Origin: Deinandra increscens subsp. villosa
Taxonomy: Eukaryota; Streptophyta; Magnoliopsida; Asterales; Asteraceae
Direction: 5' to 3'
Assembly (NCBI GenBank): GCA_039602395.1
Contig: JBCNJP010000007.1
Span: forward strand, 108,255,377-108,319,376
Length of the DNA stretch: 64,000 nt
The notes beneath the pieces are model-generated. The model saw nothing but the letters and a program-made list of their open reading frames with translations, was not told where the DNA came from and made no database searches. Within the stretch, counting starts at the first letter, position 1, and the number at the start of each line of letters is the position of its first letter. The translations under genes and the position numbers were made by a program. This document shows positions 1-9,869 of the stretch, one piece after another.

Positions 1-1987
1 GATTGACCTTGCACTCTTCAGGTGCTACCTGCATTAGCTGATTCATGTGAACATTCAGCAAACCTTCTATTGGGTTAAAGGGCTTGATTTCACAGATTTT
101 GAATAGCTTTGTCTTCATCTTCTCAGGTATCCTCTCATTGTGATCAAAGTCAATATCAGAAGAGCTAGCAGAGTCTTCAGCTGACTTACTTTTAGCAGAG
201 ATGTGTTCAAAAGATTTTGAAGAGCTAGCTTTCTCCCCCTTTTTGGTAGCAACAGCTTCACCAGTTGGGTTTGATGCACTAACCTTCTCCTGCTTAAGCC
301 TTTCAATCAAGGTGTCCTGCTGTTGAATAGTGTGAAGCAGGGATTGCATCTGTTTCTGCAATTCAGTTTGATTTGCCGTTAATTCCTTAAGTAAAGCACT
401 GCCCTCAACTGATTTCTCAGTATCCTTGGGCGAAGAAGAGCCATCAAGCCTAGCTTGATCAAGCTCAACACCCTGGTTGTCTTGGCTCCTGGGATTCCCT
501 GCAAGCACAGTTGTTGCCTCAGGTTCCATTTCTGGTTCCTTTGGTGCAAACTGGCTGCTGGTTGCCATAGATTGGGTCTTAAGAATGTTACTACTGTCCA
601 ATTGTTCCAGTGGGGAACCAATTGTAGTAGCAGCCCTTTCTACATGAACATCTTCATCACTCCTGATGTTCAACTCCTTAGTGGGTGAATGGGGGTTAGG
701 AGAAACATAATTTAGATCCATCCAATCATCTTCATGAGGTGAGGTTAATGAGAAGAGATTGTCATTTGGATTTAAATCAGTTTCTTCATCATCCACAGGT
801 AAATCTTGGTTTAGGTCTATGGAGGTAAACAAAAGGGATGAGGGTTGTACATCCAATCTGATAGAAGATGAGGTCTCAAGTGAGAGATCATCAGCAATAT
901 GGCTTAACCCTTGGCTTTGATGTTGAGCAGACAGTGGGTCATGCTCAAGGTTTTCAGGTTGGGTGGCAGTAGGAAACACAGGTGGAGTAGACCCTGTTTC
1001 CTTGTCAACAACTTTTGATGGAGTGGGTGAGGAAGTTTTGGCTGTAGTTTTTGAGTGCTTGACCCTCTTTCTTATGTAAGTAACATTCACAGGTAATTTT
1101 GCAAGAGGGTCAGTTTCAGGTGTGGGTTCAACAACTGATGGTGTAAGAACAGTGTTGTCACCTGGAGCAGGTTGCTCAGTTGGTTCTAGAACATCAACTG
1201 GTTGCTCTTGCACCTTAGATGCAGGAATAACTCTTGGATCGGGTAGTGGATGGTCATTTTCCACTCCAAGACAGTTGGAAATTGCAGACTTTGAAAGCAA
1301 GTAAGAAAAAATTTTCTCAGTTAGGTTCTTTTGGTGAAAAATGGTACCAGCTCTGGGAACATCAGGGAATTGTGTGTCAAGAATGTGTTGTAAAAACCTG
1401 GGATACATATTAAAAGGTTTTTCACAATTCTCCCTGAGCCCATCAAAAATCATTTTTGAAAAGTTAAAACATTCTCCCCTGATCACAGCATGAAGAGCAG
1501 TTGCCTGGACTTCACCAAGTTCTTCATGTGATCGCCTTGGGGTTAGGCACACCATTAGGGTATGGGCAAGAAATCTCCAAACAGGTGGTATGTGGCACTT
1601 CTTCACTGTTTTGCTTTTGGGATTTCCTCCGTAACCTATGCCCATCAGAGTGAATTGGTAGTCTTCCCTGGGAACTGTTAAGATACCTCCTTCATCCTGT
1701 AACTTTAGATGATTTCTGATCATGGCTTCAGTGATGTACACATTTCTACCGTGAACTTGGCTTTCAACTTGCAATATCTGCTTGCCGTCTTCATCCCTGG
1801 CACCTACTACTGCGTTTGCCCAGAATTGAGTAATCGTTTCATCATAGATGATTGGACTTACAGTTAGGGCAAAGTGTAACTCTGACGCAGTGAGAAAGTC
1901 AATCATCCCGTCAAACCGAGCCGATTTCTGTGATTTCTCTAAATATGCTCTCTGATTGTGCTCGTTGTGGAACGCGAATGCTGCCAT
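1..1987 (-). CDS. SIRE third ORF (env-like position), partial
   Basis: From the ATG at 1987-1985 the frame stays open for 662 codons to the window edge without a stop. The protein starts MAAFAFHNEHNQRAYLEK. Residues about 1-250 look globular, including a stretch around ITQFWANAVV and a region around PPVWRFLAHTLMVC. The rest is low-complexity and rich in Pro, Ser, Thr, Glu and Asp. Around residue 540 there is a short coiled-coil-like segment (LLKELTANQTELQKQMQSLL). I see no clear membrane helix or signal peptide in the visible part. It lies about 715 bp downstream of pol on the same strand, where SIRE elements carry an extra 'envelope-like' ORF. I recognise similar proteins beside Asteraceae Copia pol genes but know no proven function. 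It may be Gag-like rather than Env-like. Confidence 0.75.
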   Translation of the reverse strand, partial: MAAFAFHNEHNQRAYLEKSQKSARFDGMIDFLTASELHFALTVSPIIYDETITQFWANAVVGARDEDGKQILQVESQVHGRNVYITEAMIRNHLKLQDEGGILTVPREDYQFTLMGIGYGGNPKSKTVKKCHIPPVWRFLAHTLMVCLTPRRSHEELGEVQATALHAVIRGECFNFSKMIFDGLRENCEKPFNMYPRFLQHILDTQFPDVPRAGTIFHQKNLTEKIFSYLLSKSAISNCLGVENDHPLPDPRVIPASKVQEQPVDVLEPTEQPAPGDNTVLTPSVVEPTPETDPLAKLPVNVTYIRKRVKHSKTTAKTSSPTPSKVVDKETGSTPPVFPTATQPENLEHDPLSAQHQSQGLSHIADDLSLETSSSIRLDVQPSSLLFTSIDLNQDLPVDDEETDLNPNDNLFSLTSPHEDDWMDLNYVSPNPHSPTKELNIRSDEDVHVERAATTIGSPLEQLDSSNILKTQSMATSSQFAPKEPEMEPEATTVLAGNPRSQDNQGVELDQARLDGSSSPKDTEKSVEGSALLKELTANQTELQKQMQSLLHTIQQQDTLIERLKQEKVSASNPTGEAVATKKGEKASSSKSFEHISAKSKSAEDSASSSDIDFDHNERIPEKMKTKLFKICEIKPFNPIEGLLNVHMNQLMQVAPEECKVN

Positions 1988-2229
1988 TGTTCTGTATTGG
2001 GTGATTGCTTGAGAGATTGAGATGAATTTTGAAGAAATTGAGAGAAAAACGAGAGGGATTGAAGGAAATTTGGATTTAGGTTTAGTAAGTGAAAGGGTTT
2101 TTCTGGAAGTGACAGTTAAAGGGGTGAGGAGAGAGGGAATTGACGTTAACGGAAAAGGTGGAATTAGTGGGGCCACCAGTTAACCGTCACTGTTAAAATT
2201 TGAAATAAAGGGTCCCACTTAATCTATAG

Positions 2230-2525
2230 AAAAAGATTAAGTCAATAAAGTTCCTCCGGAACTTTTCCTTCGGAACAATTGAGTTCCTTCGGAAGAGTGA
2301 AGTTCCCTCGGAACTTTTACCCTTAGAAATTTTCTTCTCTTCTCTTAAAATACTTCCGCAGGAAGTTCCTTCGGAGTTTCAAAATTTACTCCGGAACACC
2401 TGAAACACTTAGAAAACACTTGAAATCTGTTAGAAACTTTAGAGAGTTCCCTCGGAACTTCTCTTGAGAAGGGAAAACTTCAGGAGTAAGTTCCTCCGGA
2501 ACAATATTGTTCCCTTGGAATTTAC
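2230..2525. repeat. cluster of GTTCC-N3-GGAAC palindromes
   Basis: About ten variants of a 13-bp inverted repeat lie in 300 bp, for example GTTCCTCCGGAAC near 2250 and 2490, and GTTCCCTCGGAAC near 2302 and 2445. Each can form a 5-bp stem with a 3-nt loop, and the loop varies. The cluster lies between the pol stop and the third ORF. The same motif recurs in the 5' LTR and inside gag of the same element. Confidence 0.8.
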
Positions 2526-2702
2526 TTAGAAGCATCAAAAGATTCAGAAATGCTCATAACCTTTGAGATTTTTCAACATTATCAGTTATAAGAATATTTC
2601 TTGAAAGAGTTCTCATAATTTTGAAGAGATGGATGTTAAGAACACAAGCACATAAGGTAATAGAAAATTTATGTACATAAAAGCAACAATTGACAGCAAA
2701 AG

Positions 2703-5700
2703 TTAACCAAAGTTCATCATCCCAATAGCTGTGATAAGAAAGAAGAATCTTGCTTCATCAAATGCCTTTGTGAAAAGGTCAGCTAATTGTAGATCAGTAT
2801 GAACCTTGTGTAACTTAATCAATTTCTTTTCTGCACAATCTCTAATGAAATGGTACCTTATTTCAATGTGTTTTGTTTTAGAGTGCTTCACAGGATTGTT
2901 GGTGATGGAAATGGCACTGGTGTTGTCTGCATACATAGGAGTTTCCAGGAATGTGATTCCATAATCCAGCAATTGATTCTGAATCCAAAGTACTTGACCA
3001 CAGCAGCTTGAAGCAGCAATGTACTCAGCTTCAGCAGTTGAAGTAGAAACACAGGTCTGTTTCTTGCATTGCCATGATACAAGCCTATTACCTAGAAATT
3101 GACATCCTCCTGATGTTGATTTCTTATCCAAGTAGCAGCCACCATAGTCACTGTCAGTGTAGGCAACAAGTGAGAAGTCATTGTTCTTTGCATACCACAA
3201 CCCAAGTTTTGGTTGACCTTTGAGGTATTTAAAGATTCTCTTTACTGCCTTCATGTGGGATTCTTTGGGAGCTGATTGATATCTAGAGCATAAGCATACA
3301 CTGAACATGATATCAGGTCTACTTGCCGTTAAGTACATCAGAGAACCAATCATTGCCCTGTAAGTGTGCTGATCAACAGGTTCACTTTCTGATTCTGAAT
3401 TCAGATTGTGAGAGGTTGAGATAGGAGTTTTTGCAGAAGAGGAAGACAGCATATCAAACCTCTTGAGCATATCTTGAATATATTTTGACTGATTCAAGAA
3501 GATGCCATCTGCAGTTTGTTTAACTTGGAGACCCAGAAAGAAATTAAGTTCACCCATTGAACTCATCTCAAATTGATCTTGCATCAGGGTCTCAAACTCC
3601 TTACACAACTTAGGATTGGTAGATCCAAAGATAATATCATCCACATAAATCTGAACAAGCAACTTATCTTTTCCAACTTTCCTTATGAAGAGAGTTTTAT
3701 CAATGGCTCCTCTCCTGTATCCATGGCCAAGCAGGTAATTTGACAGAGTCTCATACCAGGTTCTTGGTGCTTGCTTGAGACCATAGAGAGCCTTGATAAG
3801 TTTACACACCTTGTTAGGATGGTGTGGGTCTTCAAACCCTGGTGGTTGACAGACATAAACTTCTTCCTTCAGTTTCCCATAAAGGAAAGCACTCTTCACT
3901 TCCATTTGATAGACAGTGAAGTTCTTGAAAGCTGCATAGGCAAGGAAGATTCTAATTGCCTCTAATCTTGCAACTGGAGCAAAAACCTCATCATAATCTA
4001 TCCCTTCTTCTTGAGAATATCCCTGAACAACAAGCCTAGCTTTGTTCTTGACAACAATTCCTCTTTCATCCTTCTTGTTTCTAAAAACCCATTTTGTTCC
4101 AATTGGTTGAGCATGTACTGGTAGATCAACCAGTTCCCAAACATGTTGTTTGTTGATTTGGAACAGTTCCTCTTGCATAGCTTCAATCCAATGATTGTCT
4201 TTAAGTGCTTGCTCCACTTGTTTTGGTTCTTCTTGAGACAGGAAGCATGCAAATAAACAGATGTTTGCATCAGCAGATTTGCTTCTTGTAAGAACAGGAG
4301 CATTTACTTCACCAATCACATTCTCAATGGGATGAGTTTTGCTGACATTGGTATTCTGAAAACTTGGAAATTCGTGACTTTGAACTTGCCTAGTTGGTGG
4401 AATAATTGGGGGCAATAGGACACTAAGCTCAATTCCTGGCAATCTTTGTGAAGGGGGCAAATTTGATGTAGTTGCAGCAGAGACATGTTGATCACTTGAG
4501 TTGTTAGCAGAGTTGATGGTATCTCTATGAGATGAGTCATTGAAATTTGACTCATGAGAACCATCAAGATCATCATGTAAGTTGTCATTTGGAGAATGCT
4601 GCAAGCTTCCATCATCACTGGTATCTGAGACATAACCATCCTGCTGTGACTGAGAGTCACTTGACTCAGTTTCAACCACATTCACTGGAGTAGGATCAGT
4701 GACTTGTTGAATTGCATCAGTTGGCATGGTTGATGGTTTGAAAGGTTGTGTGCTGACAGAGGAGTAGAAATGACCAAATTTGTAGCCATCCTTCTTTGCA
4801 TTTGAATTCTCCCCCTGAGACTGCACATACTCACTAAAGGACTTATCAACAGTAAAGTTGAAAGCATTGGTTAGTGAATCAATATCAAATAACCATGAGG
4901 GTTCAGAACTAAACTTATTTGTAGATTTTTCATTGAAAAACACATTAATTGACTCTTCAATAATTTTAGTTCTGAGGTTGTATACTCTGTATGCCTTGGC
5001 AACACCTGAGTAACCAACCATGAAGCCATCATCTGCCTTTTCAGCAAACTTAGCTAAATTCTCACTGGTTATTAATATTGTAACAGGACAACCAAAAACT
5101 TTGAGAAAGTGTATACTTGGTTTTCTCTTTCTCCAAAGTTCATATGGTGTCTTGTTTTTACCTTTGACCACAAGCACCCTGTTCTGAACATAGCAGGCAG
5201 TGTTCACTGCTTCAGCCCAGAAAGTTACAGGGAGCTTAGACTCAGCCAACATTGATCTAGCAGCTTCAATCAGTGTTCTATTTCTCCTCTCAGCAACACC
5301 ATTTTGCTGAGGAGTTCTAGCAACACTAAACTGCCTAGATATCCCTTTTTCTTCACAAAAAGAATTTAAAACATGATTTTTAAATTCTGTGCCATTGTCA
5401 CTTCTAATTGTTTTGACTTTGAAATTTGACTGATTTTCAAGTTGAGTGATTAAGGATTTTAAAATCTCAGGAGTTTCATCCTTAGTTCTTAGGAAGAAAA
5501 CCCATGTGTATCTTGAAAAGTCATCAGTAATTACAAAACAATATGATTTCTTTCCCAAACTCATCACCCTTGTAGGACCAAAGAGATCCATATGCAACAA
5601 TTCTAAGGGTTGAGAAATTGAGTTTTCAGTTTTGGACTTATGAGAAGACTTGTGTTGCTTACCCTTCAAGCAAGCAGTACAATGCTCATTACAGTTAAAG

Positions 5701-6224
5701 TGTTTTTGAGGCAAACCATTGACCAAACCTGAATTAACAAGTTTGTTCATGGTTTTGTAATTAACATGTACAAGTCTTCTGTGCCAAAGGTCAGACTCAT
5801 CAACAGATGCTCTTGATATCAAACAAGTATTGCCATCAAGGGATTTGGCACTTGTCATATCAAGTAAGTACAAGCCATCCTGCCTTTTTGCTTTTATCAA
5901 AATCATTTCATTTGGAATTTTTAGACCAGGCTTAAGTACTAGAGCTTCTTCATCATTAAACAGAACATTCATCCTTTTATCACAAATTTGTGATACACTC
6001 AGCAGATTAAAATTCAGAACATTTACAAGACTTACCTTGTCAAGAGTAAAACTTCCATTTGATACATTACCAAGTGCTGTAATGTACCCTTCATTGCTTC
6101 CAAAAGCAACGGGACCGCCATCATATCTTTTTGTATTTTCTAGAAGGTTTTTATTACCTGTCATGTGACTGGAGCACCCACTATCTACAACCCAAACATT
6201 TGCTTGAGATTTATTAGGTGACCC
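2703..6224 (-). CDS. pol: Copia Pol: protease, integrase, reverse transcriptase, RNase H
   Basis: This polyprotein copies the element RNA to cDNA and inserts it. The frame is open from a TAG at 6227-6225; the first ATG is at 6164. The protease active-site motif VVDSGCSSHM lies upstream of or at that ATG, so translation must enter from gag or by splicing. In order: protease; HHCC integrase zinc finger (HRRLVH...CTACLKGK); integrase core with LHMDLFGP, RSDNGTEF and QQNGVAERRNRT; an acidic linker rich in Ser and Asp; reverse transcriptase with IYVDDIIFGSTN; RNase H with YTDSDYGG and STAEAEYIAASS. It ends FDEARFFFLITAIGMMNFG. No internal stop is seen, and all the integrase and RT catalytic residues I looked for are present. 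Confidence 0.92.
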   Translation of the reverse strand, partial: GSPNKSQANVWVVDSGCSSHMTGNKNLLENTKRYDGGPVAFGSNEGYITALGNVSNGSFTLDKVSLVNVLNFNLLSVSQICDKRMNVLFNDEEALVLKPGLKIPNEMILIKAKRQDGLYLLDMTSAKSLDGNTCLISRASVDESDLWHRRLVHVNYKTMNKLVNSGLVNGLPQKHFNCNEHCTACLKGKQHKSSHKSKTENSISQPLELLHMDLFGPTRVMSLGKKSYCFVITDDFSRYTWVFFLRTKDETPEILKSLITQLENQSNFKVKTIRSDNGTEFKNHVLNSFCEEKGISRQFSVARTPQQNGVAERRNRTLIEAARSMLAESKLPVTFWAEAVNTACYVQNRVLVVKGKNKTPYELWRKRKPSIHFLKVFGCPVTILITSENLAKFAEKADDGFMVGYSGVAKAYRVYNLRTKIIEESINVFFNEKSTNKFSSEPSWLFDIDSLTNAFNFTVDKSFSEYVQSQGENSNAKKDGYKFGHFYSSVSTQPFKPSTMPTDAIQQVTDPTPVNVVETESSDSQSQQDGYVSDTSDDGSLQHSPNDNLHDDLDGSHESNFNDSSHRDTINSANNSSDQHVSAATTSNLPPSQRLPGIELSVLLPPIIPPTRQVQSHEFPSFQNTNVSKTHPIENVIGEVNAPVLTRSKSADANICLFACFLSQEEPKQVEQALKDNHWIEAMQEELFQINKQHVWELVDLPVHAQPIGTKWVFRNKKDERGIVVKNKARLVVQGYSQEEGIDYDEVFAPVARLEAIRIFLAYAAFKNFTVYQMEVKSAFLYGKLKEEVYVCQPPGFEDPHHPNKVCKLIKALYGLKQAPRTWYETLSNYLLGHGYRRGAIDKTLFIRKVGKDKLLVQIYVDDIIFGSTNPKLCKEFETLMQDQFEMSSMGELNFFLGLQVKQTADGIFLNQSKYIQDMLKRFDMLSSSSAKTPISTSHNLNSESESEPVDQHTYRAMIGSLMYLTASRPDIMFSVCLCSRYQSAPKESHMKAVKRIFKYLKGQPKLGLWYAKNNDFSLVAYTDSDYGGCYLDKKSTSGGCQFLGNRLVSWQCKKQTCVSTSTAEAEYIAASSCCGQVLWIQNQLLDYGITFLETPMYADNTSAISITNNPVKHSKTKHIEIRYHFIRDCAEKKLIKLHKVHTDLQLADLFTKAFDEARFFFLITAIGMMNFG

Positions 6225-6248
6225 CTACACAGGTAAAGAACATGGTCA
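6225..6248 (-). other. gag-pol junction: two in-frame stops and a 3'-splice-site-like tract
   Basis: gag ends in TGA (6248-6246). Six sense codons later, in the same frame, there is TAG (6227-6225), and then pol continues. Soybean SIRE1 has gag and pol in one frame separated by one stop, thought to be read through. Here there are two. The tract before the second reads TGTTCTTTACCTGTGTAG, followed by GGG, which resembles a pyrimidine-rich 3' splice site. Readthrough, splicing or decay are all possible. Confidence 0.7.
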
Positions 6249-9128
6249 GTTGGAGTATGGGACCCAAGCCTTTGTGGTCTTGGGTCTTCCCATGGCATCA
6301 TTATAAGAGTAGTTTCCTAACACAAGTTGTTCTGCAGGAAAATCATCATACTCAGAAAAATCACCATTTTTCTCATTTAAGTTTCTGTGATAACTCTGCC
6401 ATTTGGGAAAACCATGTTTCTTAATAAAAGCCTTCTTTTCCCTAAACTTTCTGTTGCTTCTTTGTCTTGCAGTTTCAAGTTTTGGTTGTGCAGCAACTTT
6501 GAAAGTTTCAGTATGAGGAAGCTGAGTTCCGTAGGAACTCACTTGTGCAGGATAATCATGCACTTCATACTGTTCAAAAACTTGTTTTCTTTCACGAGGA
6601 GCAGATTTTGCTCGTGAATTTCCTTTGAAAGATGGGTGAACTTGATCAATGAACTCAGTGGATTGAAATTCAGGTCTTTGTTTTGAGGGATTAGAAGACC
6701 TGATGTTTTTAAAATGTTCCGAGGGAACTGTATTTCTTCCGGAGGAATTTTCTCCCGGAAGATATGAAGTTCCTACGGAATGTTGTTCCTTAGAAAAATT
6801 GTTTCTTTTAACATATGAAAAGCTGTTATTCTTTTCATTTCCAATCCAGACCTTTTGAGTTTTTCCAGAAATCTTTTGATCAACATGTGATCTTTTTGGT
6901 GACATGTTCCTGCTATCCTTTAAATTCTTTGAATTTAACAGATTTTGGTTTCTCCTTGGAGAAGTGTTAGCATTGTTAATTATCTGTTTGAAAGGATTGT
7001 AGGAACAATTTACAGCAACATGTCCTAATTCACCACAAATTATGCATTCTTTCACAAAGGTGTGAGACTTTTGTTTTGATGACTCAGAACTGATTTGATT
7101 TCCAAAAGTTTTTGATTTGCCACTCCTTTGAGTAGTAGACTTTGACAGTTTGAAATCTTCATTTTCTAAACTCATATTCTTAGGGTTTTTAAGAATTGGT
7201 TTTGAAGTCTTTGATTTATCAACTTCAGCAGAAGTGCTGGTTGATTCAGTTTTGGTGTCAGAAAAGCCAATAAAACTTTCAGTTCTCATGTCATCACTCT
7301 TTTTCAGACTTTCAGCTTCCTTGGAAGGGTCCTCAGTTACTGGACCAACTTCCAATGGGTCAGGGGACAAGGGAACACTTGTTTCTTTAATAGTTAGGGT
7401 TTCAAGACAAGTGTATGAATCAGGGTTTTCAACAATTTTAAAAGATACCCTTCCCTTCCCATGTGTGTGTTCATGCCATAACTTTTCTGCTTTTTCACTA
7501 GCAATTTGAAATTTATCAGCATTGCACAGGGCTTCCCTTAGCTGATCCTTTAGGGTTTGAATGTCAAGCACATATTCCACGTTTTGTTTCTTTGAAATAT
7601 TCAGTTGCTCAACCACATCATCCATTTGAGTTATAAAATTAGTTTGTTGATGTTTCAAAATCCCTATTGTTTGTCTGAGTTCATCAGTTTTGGTTGAGTA
7701 AGCAATATCAGCCCTTTTTGAGTACTCTTTCAACTCATTTAGATTTTTAAGTTCATCTACAAGTGCCTGATTATGCTTTTTGTAGCTCTCAACCAATTCA
7801 ATACACTTAGGTGTACATAACACATTCTCAGATTCAGTGCTGGAGTTAGAGTTTACCTCTGCAGAAGCAGGTGAAGAACCACTTGCCATCAAGGCATGGT
7901 TGGTTGGAGCAAACTCATGCATCACGTCTTCCCAGTCAACAAACCCTGTTTGGTTTGCTACAGCAGCAGTTGCTTGGCTTTGGGTGTTGTAAGAGGGCTT
8001 TGGAGGAGTAGGACCAGAGGAAGAGCTTGGTTTGGTATATTCTTGTTTCTTCTCAGCATTGTAACCATTTTCTCTTCTTGGTTGAGAACACTCCCTGGCG
8101 AAATGTCCCAACTGATGACAGTTGTAACACTTGACCTTTGATTTGTCAAGACCAATAGGAGCATTCTTGGCTCCGTTGTATTTTCTCCCTGTTCTCTTGT
8201 AGAACCTTTGAGCCCTAAGTGACACCATGGCTAGTTGGGTGGTGATGTCAATCTCCTCTAGGTCATCAGCACTGATGCACTCTAGATCTGATCTGGTGAA
8301 ACCTGAATAAGAACTGTTAGCAACATTAGCAAAGTTTTGGTAGTATGAAGTTTCATGTCCTTTAGGAGACTCAGGAAAGGATACATATGGTTCTGGCTCA
8401 GAATAGTTCTCTGAGTGAGCAGTGATGAGGGCCAAAGTGCCTTTGGAAGATGATGTCTGGTTCGATGATACACCAGACTTCTCATTCATTTCCATCTCAT
8501 GTGCACTCAGCATTCCATAGAGATCTCCTAATTTCAAGGTTTTAAGGTCTTTGTTGTACTTGATACTGACTGTATAGACAGTCCAAACTTCAGGTAATGA
8601 TCTTAAAAATTTTCTGATTATATCAGCATTGTCAATTTTTACATCTGCACCCTGGAGTTCATCTATAAGTCGAACATATCTTAAGTACTGCTCAGACATT
8701 GATTCACCTCTTTTATGACAGAAATTTTCATATCTTTGTTTTAAAATGTCTTTCTTGTTCTCTTTCACCTCATCTGTTCCCTCATACATTTCAATAAGTG
8801 CTTTCCAAAGATCATGTGCAGTTTTGCATCTCTTAAAGCCTATTAGTATGGAATTAGGAAGAGCTGCCTGGAGTGCCCACAAAGCTTTGTAGTCACATTC
8901 ACAGGCCTTATGATCATCATCAGAATAATTCTCATATGCTTTTACAAGGTCAACAACAGGTTGAGTAGCAGATGGGGTGGTGATGACTTTTGGTCCATTG
9001 ACAATGGAACCCCACATTTTGTGATCGGTATTTTTGCAAAAAATTTCCATTCTGAGTTTCCATGTGTCAAAATCATCAGGAGTGAAGGTTGGAGGTTTGT
9101 TAGTGCTGCCATTCCTTAGTTCACTCAT
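6246..9128 (-). CDS. gag: Copia Gag, long SIRE type, two zinc knuckles
   Basis: This is the structural protein that packages the element RNA in virus-like particles. It has 960 residues, long for Copia Gag but usual for SIRE. Residues about 15-215 match the UBN2/Copia-type gag domain (FDTWKLRMEIF, then CDYKALWALQAALP, DLWKALIEMY, IIRKFLRSLP). A CCHC knuckle (CYNCHQLGHFAREC) is at residues 334-347 and a second (CIICGELGHVAVNC) near residue 692. A Gln/Glu/Lys-rich coiled-coil-like stretch lies between them. The ATG at 9128 is the first after the PBS. The C-terminal third is basic and rich in Ser and Asn; its coding DNA around 6530-6790 contains several GTTCC/GGAAC palindromes. Confidence 0.9.
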   Translation of the reverse strand: MSELRNGSTNKPPTFTPDDFDTWKLRMEIFCKNTDHKMWGSIVNGPKVITTPSATQPVVDLVKAYENYSDDDHKACECDYKALWALQAALPNSILIGFKRCKTAHDLWKALIEMYEGTDEVKENKKDILKQRYENFCHKRGESMSEQYLRYVRLIDELQGADVKIDNADIIRKFLRSLPEVWTVYTVSIKYNKDLKTLKLGDLYGMLSAHEMEMNEKSGVSSNQTSSSKGTLALITAHSENYSEPEPYVSFPESPKGHETSYYQNFANVANSSYSGFTRSDLECISADDLEEIDITTQLAMVSLRAQRFYKRTGRKYNGAKNAPIGLDKSKVKCYNCHQLGHFARECSQPRRENGYNAEKKQEYTKPSSSSGPTPPKPSYNTQSQATAAVANQTGFVDWEDVMHEFAPTNHALMASGSSPASAEVNSNSSTESENVLCTPKCIELVESYKKHNQALVDELKNLNELKEYSKRADIAYSTKTDELRQTIGILKHQQTNFITQMDDVVEQLNISKKQNVEYVLDIQTLKDQLREALCNADKFQIASEKAEKLWHEHTHGKGRVSFKIVENPDSYTCLETLTIKETSVPLSPDPLEVGPVTEDPSKEAESLKKSDDMRTESFIGFSDTKTESTSTSAEVDKSKTSKPILKNPKNMSLENEDFKLSKSTTQRSGKSKTFGNQISSESSKQKSHTFVKECIICGELGHVAVNCSYNPFKQIINNANTSPRRNQNLLNSKNLKDSRNMSPKRSHVDQKISGKTQKVWIGNEKNNSFSYVKRNNFSKEQHSVGTSYLPGENSSGRNTVPSEHFKNIRSSNPSKQRPEFQSTEFIDQVHPSFKGNSRAKSAPRERKQVFEQYEVHDYPAQVSSYGTQLPHTETFKVAAQPKLETARQRSNRKFREKKAFIKKHGFPKWQSYHRNLNEKNGDFSEYDDFPAEQLVLGNYSYNDAMGRPKTTKAWVPYSN

Positions 9129-9244
9129 TTTCAGAGATGAAGAATCAAAACAGTCTTATCCAAATCAAAACAATAACCCTTTTAGCAAGAAAAGTTTTTT
9201 AAAAAAAATACAATTTTTAAAAACTTAAGGACTCAAGAGCCAAA

Positions 9245-9256
9245 GCTCTGATACCA
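9245..9256 (-). other. primer binding site, initiator tRNA-Met
   Basis: The minus strand reads TGGTATCAGAGC, the usual complement of the 3' end of plant initiator tRNA-Met, two bases inside the LTR edge at 9259. Confidence 0.92.
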
Positions 9257-9258
9257 CT

Positions 9259-9858
9259 TGTAGGATCGTGGTTAGAGACAACTAACCAAACAAGTTACTA
9301 AAAGTTATCAAACAAGAAAGGCGGAATCAGACTTGTTTGTGTTAATGTTTGAAAAGGTTTGATCGAAACTGTAACAAGTAAACATGAAGTAAAGTAGATG
9401 AACACAAGATGTCAATTCCAAGCACTACTATATTTATACTTCACAGTGTTTACAGAGAGTTACAACTGATGAACAAGAGAAGTGTTCGATCGATAACAAA
9501 CAAAGGAAATACAACTAATATATATAGTGCAAGGAGGAAATAAAAGATTTACTTTTATTTCCTTTTAGCTCTAAGGCTAAATAAACAAATAATATCTACT
9601 CCAGAGTTGTTGTAGTACAAGCATGCTTCTGTTGAACAGTTGGGCAGACCTATCGGTGAACAGTGCACAGCATGGTGTAAAGTAAAACTGCTTTCTGACA
9701 GCTTTATGCATTGGAACTTGCAACAGGGGATAAGTCAAAGTTCCGGAGTAACACTAGGAGAAGTTCCGGAGGAACTACTCAGTGTGAAGGAAGTTCCGGA
9801 CTAACTTCCTTCGGAACTCTGACTTAGAGAATTTCTGCCAAGCAAAACATTCCCAACA
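9259..9858 (-). repeat. 5' LTR of the SIRE-like element
   Basis: On the minus strand it runs from TGTTGGGAATG (9858) to ...GATCCTACA (9259), giving TG...CA ends and 600 bp. A TATA box (CTATATATA) lies near 9524. Four GTTCC/GGAAC palindromes lie in the first 150 bp. The outer edge is less certain: an edge at 9864 (TGTAACTG) would also give TG...CA. The partner LTR is outside the window. Confidence 0.8.
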
Positions 9859-9869
9859 GTTACAACCGT

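Larger units (their letters stand above)
1..9858 (-). mobile_element. SIRE/Maximus-like Ty1-copia retrotransposon, 3' end beyond the window
   Basis: Reading right to left, the order is 5' LTR (9858-9259), PBS for initiator tRNA-Met (9256-9245), gag (9128-6246), pol in the same frame (6224-2703), a non-coding spacer (about 2700-1990) and a third ORF (1987 to the edge). Protease and integrase precede reverse transcriptase and RNase H, which defines Ty1-copia. A long gag, in-frame gag and pol, and an ORF after pol match the SIRE/Maximus lineage. The 3' LTR and the second target-site copy lie outside the window, so insertion age cannot be judged. Confidence 0.88.

Noticed and set aside
3998..4681. 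Other-frame minus-strand ORFs of 101 and 121 residues inside Copia pol
   Set aside because: They overlap the intact pol frame, have biased composition and match no family; shadow frames.
7150..7509. Plus-strand ORF of 119 residues opposite gag
   Set aside because: Antisense shadow of the long gag frame, with no promoter or homology seen.
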